From NCBI RefSeq assembly GCF_003391395.1, contig NZ_CP024190.1, forward strand, positions 1,860,001-1,924,000: a DNA stretch of 64,000 nt, in the 5' to 3' direction. Below are positions 1-8,710 of this stretch, piece after piece. Position numbers and translations under genes: made by a program. The first letter of the stretch is position 1, and each line of letters opens with the position of its first letter. Below the pieces are notes generated by a model. It saw nothing but the letters and a program-made list of their open reading frames with translations. It was not told the DNA's origin and ran no database searches. This stretch comes from Mycobacterium marinum (GTDB taxonomy: Bacteria; Actinomycetota; Actinomycetes; Mycobacteriales; Mycobacteriaceae).

Positions 1-1340
1 TGTTCCTGTTCGGCGCCACGCTGGGTATGGCCGGCTTCATCACGCCCGGTGGCGCCGCCGACTTCGGCTGGACCGCCTACACCCCGTTGACCGACGCCAT
101 CCACTCACCCGGCGTCGGCGGTGACCTGTGGATCATGGGCATCGCGGTCGGTGGTCTGGGCACCATCCTGGGCGCGGTCAACATGATCACGACCGTCGTG
201 TGCATGCGTGCGCCCGGTATGACGATGTTCCGGATGCCGATCTTCACCTGGAACATCCTGGTCACGTCGATCCTGGTGCTGATCGCGTTCCCGTTGCTGA
301 CCGCGGCGCTGTTCGGGCTGGCTGCCGATCGCCACCTGGGCGCCCACATCTACGACCCGGCCAATGGCGGGGTGCTGTTGTGGCAACACCTCTTCTGGTT
401 CTTCGGTCACCCCGAGGTGTACATTCTCGCGCTGCCGTTCTTCGGGGTGGTCTCCGAGATCTTCCCGGTGTTCTCGCGCAAGCCGATCTTCGGCTACACC
501 ACGCTGGTCTACGCGACCTTGTCGATCGCGGCCCTGTCCGTTGCCGTGTGGGCGCACCACATGTTCGCCACCGGTGCGGTGCTGCTGCCGTTCTTCTCCT
601 TCATGACCTTCCTCATCGCGGTACCGACCGGGATCAAGTTCTTCAACTGGGTCGGCACCATGTGGAAGGGGCAGTTGACCTTTGAGACGCCGATGCTGTT
701 CTCGGTGGGCTTTGCCGTCACGTTCCTGCTGGGCGGTCTGAGTGGGGTGCTGCTGGCCAGCCCGCCGCTGGACTTCCACGTGACCGACAGCTACTTCGTG
801 GTCGCGCACTTCCACTACGTGCTGTTCGGCACCATCGTGTTCTCCACCTTCGCCGGGATCTACTTCTGGTTCCCCAAGATGACCGGTCGGCTGCTGGACG
901 AGCGGCTGGGCAAGCTGCACTTCTGGTTGACGTTCATCGGGTTCCATACCACGTTCCTGGTGCAGCACTGGCTCGGCGACGAGGGCATGCCTCGCCGGTA
1001 CGCCGACTACCTGCCCACCGACGGCTTCCAGAGCCTGAACATCGTCTCGACCATCGGGGCGTTCATCCTGGGCGTGGCGATGATCCCGTTCGTGTGGAAC
1101 GTGTTCAAGAGCTGGCGCTACGGCGAGGTGGTGACCGTCGACGACCCGTGGGGCTACGGCAACTCGCTGGAATGGGCGACCAGCTGCCCGCCGCCGCGGC
1201 ACAACTTCACCGAGCTGCCCCGCATCCGTTCGGAGCGCCCGGCGTTCGAGTTGCACTACCCGCACATGGTGGAGCGTCTTCGGGCCGAGGCCCACGTGGG
1301 TCGTCACCACGACGAGTTGGCCAAGGCAACGTCGAGCTGA
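1..1340 (+). CDS. ctaD: Cytochrome c oxidase subunit I (aa3), 3' part
   Basis: Catalytic haem-copper subunit of the aa3 terminal oxidase in the cytoplasmic membrane. It reduces oxygen to water and pumps protons. The 5' end lies outside the window; the reading frame is already open at base 3 and about 445 codons remain of a usual length near 575. Visible active-site motifs are FGHPEVYI (Cu-B histidine and the cross-linked tyrosine), VWAHHMF (the Cu-B histidine pair) and VAHFHYVLFG (haem a and a3 histidines). Many hydrophobic helices are present. The next gene, serB2, starts 52 bases downstream, the same order as ctaD-serB2 in M. tuberculosis. Identification is secure. Confidence 0.97.
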   Translation, partial: FLFGATLGMAGFITPGGAADFGWTAYTPLTDAIHSPGVGGDLWIMGIAVGGLGTILGAVNMITTVVCMRAPGMTMFRMPIFTWNILVTSILVLIAFPLLTAALFGLAADRHLGAHIYDPANGGVLLWQHLFWFFGHPEVYILALPFFGVVSEIFPVFSRKPIFGYTTLVYATLSIAALSVAVWAHHMFATGAVLLPFFSFMTFLIAVPTGIKFFNWVGTMWKGQLTFETPMLFSVGFAVTFLLGGLSGVLLASPPLDFHVTDSYFVVAHFHYVLFGTIVFSTFAGIYFWFPKMTGRLLDERLGKLHFWLTFIGFHTTFLVQHWLGDEGMPRRYADYLPTDGFQSLNIVSTIGAFILGVAMIPFVWNVFKSWRYGEVVTVDDPWGYGNSLEWATSCPPPRHNFTELPRIRSERPAFELHYPHMVERLRAEAHVGRHHDELAKATSS

Positions 1341-1392
1341 TGGAAACGCACCGCCTGGGCCGGTGCTCGGCGTGGCTGGGTGGTAATCGCGA

Positions 1393-2628
1393 GTGAGCGT
1401 GCCCGCCAAAGTGTCGGTGTTGATCACTGTCACCGGCATCGACCAGCCGGGTGTGACCTCCGCGCTCTTCGAGGTGCTCTCCAAGCATGGCGTGGAGCTC
1501 CTCAACGTCGAACAGGTCGTCATCCGGCGCCGGCTCACGCTGGGAGTGCTGGTGTCCTGCGCACCGGAAGTCGCCGACGGCGCCGCGCTGCGCGAGGACG
1601 TCGAAGCCGCCATCCATGAGGTGGGCCTGGACGTAACGGTGGAGCGCAGCGACGACCTACCGGTCATCCGGGAACCGTCGACGCACACCATCTTCGTGCT
1701 GGGCCGCCCGGTGACCGCCGGGGCATTCGGTGCGGTGGCCAAAGAGGTGGCGGCGCTGGGCGTCAACATCGACTTCATCCGCGGCATCTCCGACTATCCG
1801 GTCACCGGCCTGGAGCTGCGGGTCTCGGTGCCGCCCGGCACCTATCGACCCTTGCAGACGGCCCTGACCAAGGTCGCCGTCGACGAGCGGGTCGATGTCG
1901 CCGTCGAAGACTACGGGCTGGCCTGGCGGACCAAGCGACTGATCGTGTTCGATGTCGATTCGACACTGGTTCAGGGTGAGGTCATCGAGATGCTCGCGGC
2001 CCGGGCCGGCGCCGAGGGCACCGTGGCGGCGATCACCGAGGCCGCCATGCGCGGGGAACTGGACTTCGCGCAGTCGCTGCAACAGCGGGTGGCCACCCTG
2101 GAGGGCTTGCCGGCCACGGTCATCGACGATGTCGCCGCACAACTGCAACTGATGCCCGGCGCGCGCACCACGCTGCGCACCTTGCAGCGGTTGGGTTTTC
2201 GCTGCGGCGTGGTCTCCGGTGGGTTCCGCCGGATCATCGAGCCACTGGCGCAAGAGCTGAACCTGGACTTCGTCGCCGCCAACGAGCTGGAGATCATCGA
2301 CGGCACACTGACCGGCCGGGTCGTCGGCTCCATCGTCGATCGGCCGGGCAAGGCCGCGGCGTTGCGAGAATTCGCCGGGCGCTTCGGCGTTCCGATGGAG
2401 CAAACCGTCGCGGTGGGCGACGGAGCCAATGACATCGACATGCTGGCCGCCGCCGGCCTGGGTGTCGCGTTCAACGCCAAGCCGGCCTTGCGCGCCGTGG
2501 CCGACGCGTCGTTGAGCCATCCATACCTGGATACCGTGCTGTTTCTGCTGGGGGTGACTCGCGGCGAGATTGAAGCCGCCGACAACGTCGACGGTGTGAT
2601 GCGCCGCGTCGAGATCCCCGAGGACTAA
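1393..2628 (+). CDS. serB2: Phosphoserine phosphatase SerB2
   Basis: Last step of serine biosynthesis: dephosphorylation of O-phosphoserine. The protein has 411 residues, close to the mycobacterial SerB2 length. Two ACT domains (about residues 8-80 and 98-165) precede a HAD phosphatase domain. HAD motif I reads FDVDSTLV with the nucleophile and acid aspartates at 187 and 189. A late motif GDGANDIDMLAAAG supplies the magnesium-binding aspartates. The ACT domains suggest amino-acid feedback, as known for the family. The start is GTG 1393 and begins MSVPAKVSVLITVTG. A strong palindrome follows the stop. Confidence 0.96.
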   Translation: MSVPAKVSVLITVTGIDQPGVTSALFEVLSKHGVELLNVEQVVIRRRLTLGVLVSCAPEVADGAALREDVEAAIHEVGLDVTVERSDDLPVIREPSTHTIFVLGRPVTAGAFGAVAKEVAALGVNIDFIRGISDYPVTGLELRVSVPPGTYRPLQTALTKVAVDERVDVAVEDYGLAWRTKRLIVFDVDSTLVQGEVIEMLAARAGAEGTVAAITEAAMRGELDFAQSLQQRVATLEGLPATVIDDVAAQLQLMPGARTTLRTLQRLGFRCGVVSGGFRRIIEPLAQELNLDFVAANELEIIDGTLTGRVVGSIVDRPGKAAALREFAGRFGVPMEQTVAVGDGANDIDMLAAAGLGVAFNAKPALRAVADASLSHPYLDTVLFLLGVTRGEIEAADNVDGVMRRVEIPED

Positions 2629-2649
2629 ACCGCCGCGCGCAATCGCGCT

Positions 2650-2705
2650 GAGCAGACGCAGACTCGCAGCAAAATCACCGATTTTGTGCGAGTCTGCGTC
2701 TGCTC
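2650..2705. repeat. Dispersed palindrome downstream of serB2
   Basis: Perfect 19-bp inverted repeat: the left arm at 2650-2668 starts gagcagacgcagactc and the right arm is 2687-2705. A nested 6-bp pair (aaaatc at 2671-2676, gatttt at 2680-2685) extends the hairpin. A related element sharing the gcgagcagacgca core lies at 53531-53594, so this looks like a dispersed mycobacterial intergenic repeat. It has no U-tract but could act as a transcription or mRNA 3' boundary for serB2. Confidence 0.8.
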
Positions 2706-2746
2706 GCGGGTGGGGGAGCGGGTAGCGCGCGAGTCTGTCGAACACC

Positions 2747-2787
2747 TGATAAAGTTTTCAATTGATAAATTCACAGAAACTGAAATT
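2747..2787. promoter_or_regulatory. AT-rich promoter/operator candidate before the arsR-hyc-like operon
   Basis: An unusually AT-rich stretch in a GC-rich genome just upstream of the regulator. It holds a direct repeat tgataaa (2747-2753 and 2763-2769, 16 bases apart), an 8-bp palindrome tcaattga across the second copy, and aactgaaatt at 2778-2787. The last 10-mer also occurs upstream of the marR gene at 25349-25358. Autoregulation by the ArsR protein is inferred from position only. Confidence 0.4.
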
Positions 2788-2809
2788 GTGGAATTCTAAG
2801 CGAGGTCGG

Positions 2810-3154
2810 GTGACGGAGCCGCTCTACAAGCTCAAGGCCGAGTTCTTCAAGACGCTGGGGCATCCGGCCCGGGTCAGGATTCTCGAACTGCTCTCCGAGC
2901 GGGATCACACGGTAGCCGAGCTGTTGCCCGAGGTGGGCCTGGAGTCGTCCAATCTGTCTCAGCAGCTCGGCGTCCTGCGCCGGGCTGGAGTGGTGAGCGC
3001 GACCAAGGATGGCAACACGGTCATCTACTCGATCACTTCGCCATTGATCGCCGAACTGATGGCCGTGGCGCGCCGGGTGTTGACCGGGATGCTCAGCGGT
3101 CAGGTCGCCATGCTCGAGGATCTGCGGGCCGGCGTTCCGGGCGCGGACAACTAG
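2810..3154 (+). CDS. ArsR-family winged-helix regulator (Rv0081-like)
   Basis: Small DNA-binding repressor of 114 residues. It has the ArsR winged helix: EFFKTLGHPARVRILELL, then a recognition helix in LESSNLSQQLGVLRRAGVV and a wing around DGNTVIYSI. No CxC metal-sensing pair is seen in the alpha-3 region, so this is probably not a classic arsenic or metal sensor. GTG 2810 was chosen because it gives VTEPLYKLKAEFF, the N-terminus expected of Rv0081-type proteins; an in-frame TTG at 2762 lies inside the AT-rich control region. It is first in a run with the six complex genes downstream (14-base gap), as in the H37Rv Rv0081-Rv0087 cluster recalled from memory. It likely controls that operon. Confidence 0.88.
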   Translation: MTEPLYKLKAEFFKTLGHPARVRILELLSERDHTVAELLPEVGLESSNLSQQLGVLRRAGVVSATKDGNTVIYSITSPLIAELMAVARRVLTGMLSGQVAMLEDLRAGVPGADN

Positions 3155-3168
3155 CGGGGCGGCGGGCA

Positions 3169-3648
3169 ATGGGTTGGATCGCCAGAATCATGCGACTGGG
3201 CCGGGTGGCCGAGAAGCTGGGGGACGAATCCACCCCGGCGGTGGCGGCGCCGGCCGGGTTGCGGGGGTCCCTTCAGGTGCGCCACGTCGATGCCGGGTCC
3301 TGCAATGGCTGCGAGGTGGAGATCTCCGGAGCGTTCGGGCCGGTCTATGACGCCGAGCGGTTTGGGGCCCGGCTGGTGGCCTCGCCGCGGCACGCGGATG
3401 CGCTGCTGGTCACCGGGGTGGTGACCAGGAACATGGCGCAACCTTTGAAGAACACCTTGGCGGCCACACCCCAACCGCGGGTGGTGATCGCGTGCGGCGA
3501 CTGCGCCCTCAACCGTGGGGTGTTTGCCGACGCCTATGGGGTGGTGGGTGCGGTCAGCGAGGTCGTCCCCGTCGATGTCGAAGTCCCGGGCTGTCCACCC
3601 ACGCCCGACCAGGTGGTTGCCGCGCTGCGATCGGTGACCGGCCGGTGA
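3169..3648 (+). CDS. NuoB/HycG-like [4Fe-4S] small subunit (Rv0082-like)
   Basis: Electron-transfer subunit of a membrane complex related to complex I and group 4 hydrogenases, 159 residues. It carries the N2-type cluster cysteines: SCNGCEVE (two Cys), CGDCAL and VPGCPPTPD. These correspond to the terminal iron-sulfur cluster next to the quinone or active site in NuoB and HycG. Starts at ATG 3169. The stop overlaps the next gene start (GTGA), which indicates translational coupling. Its redox partner and substrate are unknown here. Confidence 0.88.
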   Translation: MGWIARIMRLGRVAEKLGDESTPAVAAPAGLRGSLQVRHVDAGSCNGCEVEISGAFGPVYDAERFGARLVASPRHADALLVTGVVTRNMAQPLKNTLAATPQPRVVIACGDCALNRGVFADAYGVVGAVSEVVPVDVEVPGCPPTPDQVVAALRSVTGR

Positions 3649-5621
3649 CGGCGACACTGTCGGACGCACCGCCCGAGCATCAGGTTGCGCTGTCGGGCAA
3701 CGGTTTCGGGGCGGTGCTGAGCGGCGCGACCACGGCGGGCATCGGCGCGTGCGGTACCGCCCTGGGGCTCACCGCGGTCTTCGGCGTGGTGCGGCAGGTT
3801 CACATTGCCTGGCTGGTGCCGCTGATCGGCGTCGATTTCGATATTGGGCGCCTCGGTGGGTTCTTCATTGCCCTCACGGGTGCGGTGGCCGTGGTCGCCG
3901 GCATTTACAGCATCGGGTATGCGCGCCGTGAGCACCTCGGTGCGGTCGCGCTGACCATGCTGCCGGTGTTTGTCACCGCGATGCTGCTGGTGCCCGCGGC
4001 CGGATCGGTGAGCACGTTCCTGCTGGCGTGGGAGCTGATGGCGATTTCCTCGCTGGTGCTGGTTGCGACGGATCATCGCCGCGCTCAGGTTCGTTCGGCG
4101 GCGGGCTACTACGCGGTGATGACCCAGCTGGGCTTCGCGACACTGCTGCTCGGACTGATGGTGCTGGCCGCCGCGGCCGGTACCGATCGCTTCGCCGACA
4201 TGGCGGTGCCGTCGGAGGGGGTACGCACCTTCGTTTTCGTTGCGACATTGCTCGGATTCGGATCGAAGGCGGGCTTGCTGCCGTTGCATGCATGGTTGCC
4301 GCGGGCACACCCGGAGTCGCCCAGTCCGGTGTCGGCGTTGATGAGTGCCGCCATGGTCAACCTCGGCATCTATGGTCTGGTGCGGATTGATCTGCAGTTG
4401 CTCGGGCCGGGGCCCAAGTGGTGGGGCGTGACACTGCTTGTGATCGGCGCTTTTTCGGCCATGTACGGGGTGCTGCAGGCGTCGGTGGCCACCGATCTCA
4501 AGCGTCTGCTCGGGTATTCGACGATTGAAAACATGGGCCTGGTGACCCTCGGGCTGGGGGCGGCCACGCTGTTGTCGGCGGCCGGTGCCGGCCCGGCGGC
4601 CGTCATCGCGATGACCGCGGCCCTGCTACACCTGATCGCCCATGCGGCGTTCAAGAGTCTCGGATTCTTGGCCGCCGGTTCGGTTCTGGTGGCGACGCAA
4701 CAGCGCGACCTGGACATGCTGGGCGGCCTTGCGCATCGGATGCGCTGCACCACCACATTCTTCGGTATCGCCGCACTCGGCGCTTCCGGATTGCCGCTCG
4801 GCGCCGGCTTCGTCAGCGAATGGCTGCTGGTGCAGTCGCTGATTCACGCCCGGCCCGAACACAACACCATCGTGGGCTTGGCCACCCCACTGGGAGTCGG
4901 TGCCGTCGCACTGACGACGGGGCTGGGGGTGGCCGCCATGGTGAAGGCATTCGGTACCGGGTTTCTGGCGCGACCCCGCTCGGGGTCGGCCGAGCGGGCG
5001 CGGGAAGCCCCGGCCACCATGCTCGTGGGCATGGCGGTCGCCGCCCTCGGGTGTGTGGTCATCGCGATCGCGCCGGCGGTCGTCACGGGACCGCTGCAAT
5101 CGGTGCTGGACACCCTGCCCGCATCCAGGAATGCCGATCTGACCGACCTGGGCACGGTGTTGCGACTACCGGGGATGGACGGCTCGATCTCACCGGCACT
5201 GCTGGCCGCGGCCCTGGTGGCGGCCCTGCTGGTGGTGCTGGTGCTGGCTCGCTGGGGGTCGCGTCACCGCCCGGAGCCGGTGACCTCGCCGCTATGGGCA
5301 TGCGGCGCAGACGAACTCACCGCCCGGATGGAATGCACGCCGACCTCCTTTGCGCAACCGCTGCAACGCGTCTTCGACGACGTGCTGCGGCCCGATACCG
5401 GCATCGAGGTGACTCACCTGGAAGCAACCCGCTATCACGTCGAGCAGATCGCCTATCGCGCCCATCTCAGCGATGCCATCGAAGACCGCGTCTACGCCCC
5501 GGTGTTGCGGGCACTGGCGTGGTGCGCGCAGGTGATCCGTCGCGCGCACAACGGAAGCGTGCACCTCTACCTGGGCTACGGCGCCCTGGGCGTGCTCATC
5601 GTGCTGGTGGTGGCGCGATGA
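3645..5621 (+). CDS. HyfB/NuoL-like proton-translocating membrane subunit (Rv0083-like)
   Basis: Antiporter-type subunit (proton-conducting Nuo L/M/N, HycC, HyfB family), 658 residues with about 14 or more hydrophobic helices. Family features include a helix glutamate in LLAWELMAIS, a transmembrane lysine in FGSKAGLLPLHAWLPRAHPESPSPVSALMS and the stretch DLKRLLGYSTIENMG. GTG 3645 is preferred because it overlaps the previous stop by four bases and gives VTATLSDAPP; the frame stays open upstream only inside the previous gene. The product should form a proton or ion channel of the complex. Confidence 0.88.
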   Translation: MTATLSDAPPEHQVALSGNGFGAVLSGATTAGIGACGTALGLTAVFGVVRQVHIAWLVPLIGVDFDIGRLGGFFIALTGAVAVVAGIYSIGYARREHLGAVALTMLPVFVTAMLLVPAAGSVSTFLLAWELMAISSLVLVATDHRRAQVRSAAGYYAVMTQLGFATLLLGLMVLAAAAGTDRFADMAVPSEGVRTFVFVATLLGFGSKAGLLPLHAWLPRAHPESPSPVSALMSAAMVNLGIYGLVRIDLQLLGPGPKWWGVTLLVIGAFSAMYGVLQASVATDLKRLLGYSTIENMGLVTLGLGAATLLSAAGAGPAAVIAMTAALLHLIAHAAFKSLGFLAAGSVLVATQQRDLDMLGGLAHRMRCTTTFFGIAALGASGLPLGAGFVSEWLLVQSLIHARPEHNTIVGLATPLGVGAVALTTGLGVAAMVKAFGTGFLARPRSGSAERAREAPATMLVGMAVAALGCVVIAIAPAVVTGPLQSVLDTLPASRNADLTDLGTVLRLPGMDGSISPALLAAALVAALLVVLVLARWGSRHRPEPVTSPLWACGADELTARMECTPTSFAQPLQRVFDDVLRPDTGIEVTHLEATRYHVEQIAYRAHLSDAIEDRVYAPVLRALAWCAQVIRRAHNGSVHLYLGYGALGVLIVLVVAR

Positions 5622-6577
5622 ACCTGATGTCGGCGATGGCCGGGGCGGCGCAGATCGGCGCCGTCATTCTCGGTGCCCCGTTGGTGATCGGGCTGATGCG
5701 ACAGATCCGGGCGCGATCCGAAGGGCGCTGCGGCGCGGGAATTCTGCAGCCCTGGCGCGATCTGCGCAAGCAGTTGCGCAAGCAGCAGGTCACCCCGGAG
5801 GGGACCACGGCGGTGTTTGCCGTGGCACCGGCGGTGGTGGCGGCAACCACCCTGCTGATCGCGGCGATCGCACCGCTGGTCGCCACCGGCTCACCGCTGG
5901 ACCCGGTGGGCGACTTGTTTGTGGTGGTGGGCCTGCTGTTCTTGGGTACCGTCGCGTTGACCCTGGCCGGAATCGACACCGGGACTTCCTTCGGCGGCAT
6001 GGGCGCCAGCCGTGAGATCACCATCGCCGCCTTGGTTGAACCCACCATCCTGTTAGCGGTCTTCGCGCTGTCCATTCCCGCGAAATCGGCCAATCTTGGC
6101 GCCATCGTCGCCTTTAGCCTCGAGAACCCGGCCGAAGTGGTGTCGCTGGCCGGAATACTGGCCTTCGTAGCCTTGGTGATCGTCGTCATCGCGGAGACCG
6201 GCCGGCTCCCGGTCGACAACCCCGCCACCCACCTGGAGCTGACCATGGTGCACGAGGCGATGGTGCTGGAATACGCGGGACCACGGCTGGGCGTCATCGA
6301 GTGGGCCAGCGGCATGCGGCTCACCGTGCTACTGGCACTGCTGGCGAATCTCTTTGTGCCGTGGGGGATCGCGGGTGCGGACCCCAGCCTGATCGGGATT
6401 GCGGTCGGCATCGCGGCGATCAGTATCAAGGTCGCGATTGCCGCCGGTGTGCTGGCTACCGTGGAGGTGTTCATCGCCAAGCTGCGATTGTTCCGGGTGC
6501 CCGAATTGCTGGCGGGCTCGTTCCTGCTGGCGCTGCTGGCGGTCACGTCAGCCAATTTCTTTACGGCCCAGGTGTGA
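5618..6577 (+). CDS. hycD: HycD/NuoH-like membrane subunit (Rv0084-like)
   Basis: Membrane-anchoring subunit of the NuoH/HycD family, 319 residues with about eight hydrophobic helices. In complex I the homologue forms the quinone chamber and the link to the proton channels. Seen: the cytoplasmic loop QPWRDLRKQLRKQQVTPEG after helix 1, and the conserved ETGRLPVDNPATHLELTMVHEAM segment with its acidic residues. ATG 5618 overlaps the previous stop (ATGA). The order B-L-H-E-M-D subunits matches the hyc-like cluster of M. tuberculosis. Confidence 0.9.
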   Translation: MNLMSAMAGAAQIGAVILGAPLVIGLMRQIRARSEGRCGAGILQPWRDLRKQLRKQQVTPEGTTAVFAVAPAVVAATTLLIAAIAPLVATGSPLDPVGDLFVVVGLLFLGTVALTLAGIDTGTSFGGMGASREITIAALVEPTILLAVFALSIPAKSANLGAIVAFSLENPAEVVSLAGILAFVALVIVVIAETGRLPVDNPATHLELTMVHEAMVLEYAGPRLGVIEWASGMRLTVLLALLANLFVPWGIAGADPSLIGIAVGIAAISIKVAIAAGVLATVEVFIAKLRLFRVPELLAGSFLLALLAVTSANFFTAQV

Positions 6578-6581
6578 TGCG

Positions 6582-7244
6582 ATGACCGATCTCAACTACG
6601 CCGGTGTGCTTGACCTCGCCCCAGGAGGGCTGGTCCTGACCGCGGTGCTGATCGTGTGGCGGCGCGACCTGCGCTCGATCGTGTGGCTGCTGGCGGCGCA
6701 GGGTCTTGCGCTGGCCGCGATCCCGATGATTCTTGGTGTGCACTCCCATGACTGGGAGCTCGTTGGCATCGGTCTGGCCCTGTTCGCGCTGCGCGCAGTG
6801 GTCCTGCCGTGGCTGCTGGCCTGTGCGCTGGGAGCCGAGAAACATGAGCAACGGGAGGCGACCCCGCTGGTCAACACCACCGCGTCACTACTGATTGCGG
6901 CGGTGCTGACGGTGGTCGCGTTGGCGGTCACCCGCCCCATCGTGGACCTGGACTCCAGCGCGGCGGTCAGCGCCGTACCGGGAGGTCTGGCGGTGGTGCT
7001 GATCGCGCTGTTCGTGATGGTGACCCGGCGCCACGCCATCTCGCAGGCCGCGGGATTTCTCATGTTGGACAACGGGATCGCGGCCACGGCGTTTCTGCTG
7101 ACGGCTGGGGTGCCGCTGATTGTCGAAATGGGTGCTTCGCTGGACGTGCTTTTCGCGCTGATCGTGCTGGGTGTGCTCACCGGACGACTGCGGCGGACGT
7201 TCGGCGGCACCGACCTGGACCGGCTACAGGAACTGCGAGACTGA
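6582..7244 (+). CDS. hycP: HyfE/HycP-like membrane subunit (Rv0085-like)
   Basis: Small integral membrane protein of 220 residues, related to HyfE and to the NuoK/MnhC fold. It shows six to seven hydrophobic segments, LDLAPGGLVLTAVLIVW near the N-terminus and a final GVLTGRLRRTFGGTDLDRLQELRD tail. Start ATG 6582 lies 4 bases after the previous stop. The stop overlaps the next start by one base (TGATG). It probably acts as a membrane spacer or channel subunit; no independent catalytic motif is visible. Confidence 0.82.
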   Translation: MTDLNYAGVLDLAPGGLVLTAVLIVWRRDLRSIVWLLAAQGLALAAIPMILGVHSHDWELVGIGLALFALRAVVLPWLLACALGAEKHEQREATPLVNTTASLLIAAVLTVVALAVTRPIVDLDSSAAVSAVPGGLAVVLIALFVMVTRRHAISQAAGFLMLDNGIAATAFLLTAGVPLIVEMGASLDVLFALIVLGVLTGRLRRTFGGTDLDRLQELRD

Positions 7245-8710
7245 TGACTGCTTTGATTCTGGTGCCGATCGTGGCGCCACTGGTGGCGGCAGCCCTCGCA
7301 CTGGCAGGTGGCTGGCGACGCGCAACCGCGGTGCTCACCGTGCTGTCGGCGGTCGCTGTGCTCGGATCGGGCATTGCGCTTGGTCTTCAGACAACGCCGC
7401 AACCACACCTGGTGCTGGGCGGCTTGCTGCGCGTCGACGCGTTGTCGGTGATCATGCTGATCGTCATCGGGGCCGTCGGCACCTTGGCGACCTGGGCGAG
7501 CATCGGCTACATCGATGCCGAACTCGAACACGGCCACACCGATCGCCGCGATGCCCGGCTGTACGGGGCGCTGATGCCGGCGTTCTTGGCGGCAATGGCG
7601 ATCGCGGTGTCCGCCAACAACATCGGGTTGATCTGGGTCGCGGTGGAAGCTACCACGGTTGTCACCGCGTTTCTGGTCGGACACCGTAGGACGCGCACCG
7701 CGCTGGAAGCCACCTGGAAGTACGTGGTGATCTGCTCGGTCGGCATCGCAGTGGCATTTCTGGGCACGGTGCTGTTGTACTTCGCGGCGCAACACGCCGG
7801 CGCCGACGGTGCCAACGCGCTCAACCTCGATGTCCTGACGGCCTGTGCGGCACACCTCAACCCGGCCGTCACGCGGCTCGCCGGTGGTCTGCTGCTGATC
7901 GGGTACGGCGCCAAAGTCGGCCTGGTGCCCTTTCACGGTTGGCTGGCCGACGCGCACAGCCAGGCCCCGGCACCGGTCTCGGCATTGATGAGCGGGGTGT
8001 TGCTCTCGGTGGCCTTCTCGGTGCTGATCCGCCTACGGCCGGTCATTGATGCCGCGGTGGGGCCGGGTTACCTGCGCGCCGGGCTATTGACGGTTGGGCT
8101 CACAACGGTGCTCATCGCGGCCTTCCTGCTCACCGTGGTCACCGATCTCAAGCGGATGCTGGCCTACTCCTCGATGGAGAACATGGGCCTGATCGCGATT
8201 GCGGCCGCGGCGGGAACCAAGCTGGCGATCGCGGCCCTGCTGTTGCATGTGCTTGCGCACGGCATCGGCAAGACGGTGTTGTTCCTGGCCGGTGGGCAGC
8301 TGCAGTCCGCGCATGACTCGGCGAGCATCGCCGACATCACCGCGGTGTTGTCGCGGTCGCGGGTGGTCGGCGTCTCGTTTGCCGTCGGTGTCGTTGTGCT
8401 GCTCGGGTTGCCGCCGTTCGCAATGTTTGCCAGCGAGGTGTCGATCGCCCGGTCGCTGGCCAACTCCGGGCTGGCCTGGGTGCTCGGTGTGACGTTGCTG
8501 TTGATGGTGGTGGCTTTCGCTGCGCTGGTGGCGAATTCGCGGCGGATGCTGCTCGGCGCCGCCAGCGAGGGTGCTCCGCGGATCGCGGTGCCCGCGACGG
8601 TGGCGGCGGCCCTGGTGACCGGCGTCGTGGCCTGCATCGCGTTGGGGGTCACCGCGGGACCGCTGGGCGGGCTTTTCGATGCGGCCGCGGGTCAGTTCGG
8701 AGCGAACTGA
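7244..8710 (+). CDS. hycQ: HyfF/NuoN-like proton-translocating subunit (Rv0086-like)
   Basis: Second antiporter-type subunit of the complex, 488 residues. It shows the family glutamate (GLIWVAVEATTVV), the lysine stretch GYGAKVGLVPFHGWLADAHSQAPAPVSALMSG and the DLKRMLAYSSMENMG segment. Two such subunits in one operon argue for an ion-pumping complex. The start overlaps the preceding stop by one base, and the stop overlaps the next ATG by one base. Confidence 0.88.
   Translation: MTALILVPIVAPLVAAALALAGGWRRATAVLTVLSAVAVLGSGIALGLQTTPQPHLVLGGLLRVDALSVIMLIVIGAVGTLATWASIGYIDAELEHGHTDRRDARLYGALMPAFLAAMAIAVSANNIGLIWVAVEATTVVTAFLVGHRRTRTALEATWKYVVICSVGIAVAFLGTVLLYFAAQHAGADGANALNLDVLTACAAHLNPAVTRLAGGLLLIGYGAKVGLVPFHGWLADAHSQAPAPVSALMSGVLLSVAFSVLIRLRPVIDAAVGPGYLRAGLLTVGLTTVLIAAFLLTVVTDLKRMLAYSSMENMGLIAIAAAAGTKLAIAALLLHVLAHGIGKTVLFLAGGQLQSAHDSASIADITAVLSRSRVVGVSFAVGVVVLLGLPPFAMFASEVSIARSLANSGLAWVLGVTLLLMVVAFAALVANSRRMLLGAASEGAPRIAVPATVAAALVTGVVACIALGVTAGPLGGLFDAAAGQFGAN

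Noticed and set aside
105..1787. 560-codon open frame on the minus strand opposite ctaD and serB2
   Set aside because: It lies antisense to two well-supported genes and its translation is low-complexity (His, Gln, Arg rich) with no domain; typical of the GC-rich mirror effect.
6596..7957. Long minus-strand frame opposite the membrane-complex genes
   Set aside because: Antisense to hycP- and hycQ-like genes, whose transmembrane pattern is clear; the minus translation has no domain.
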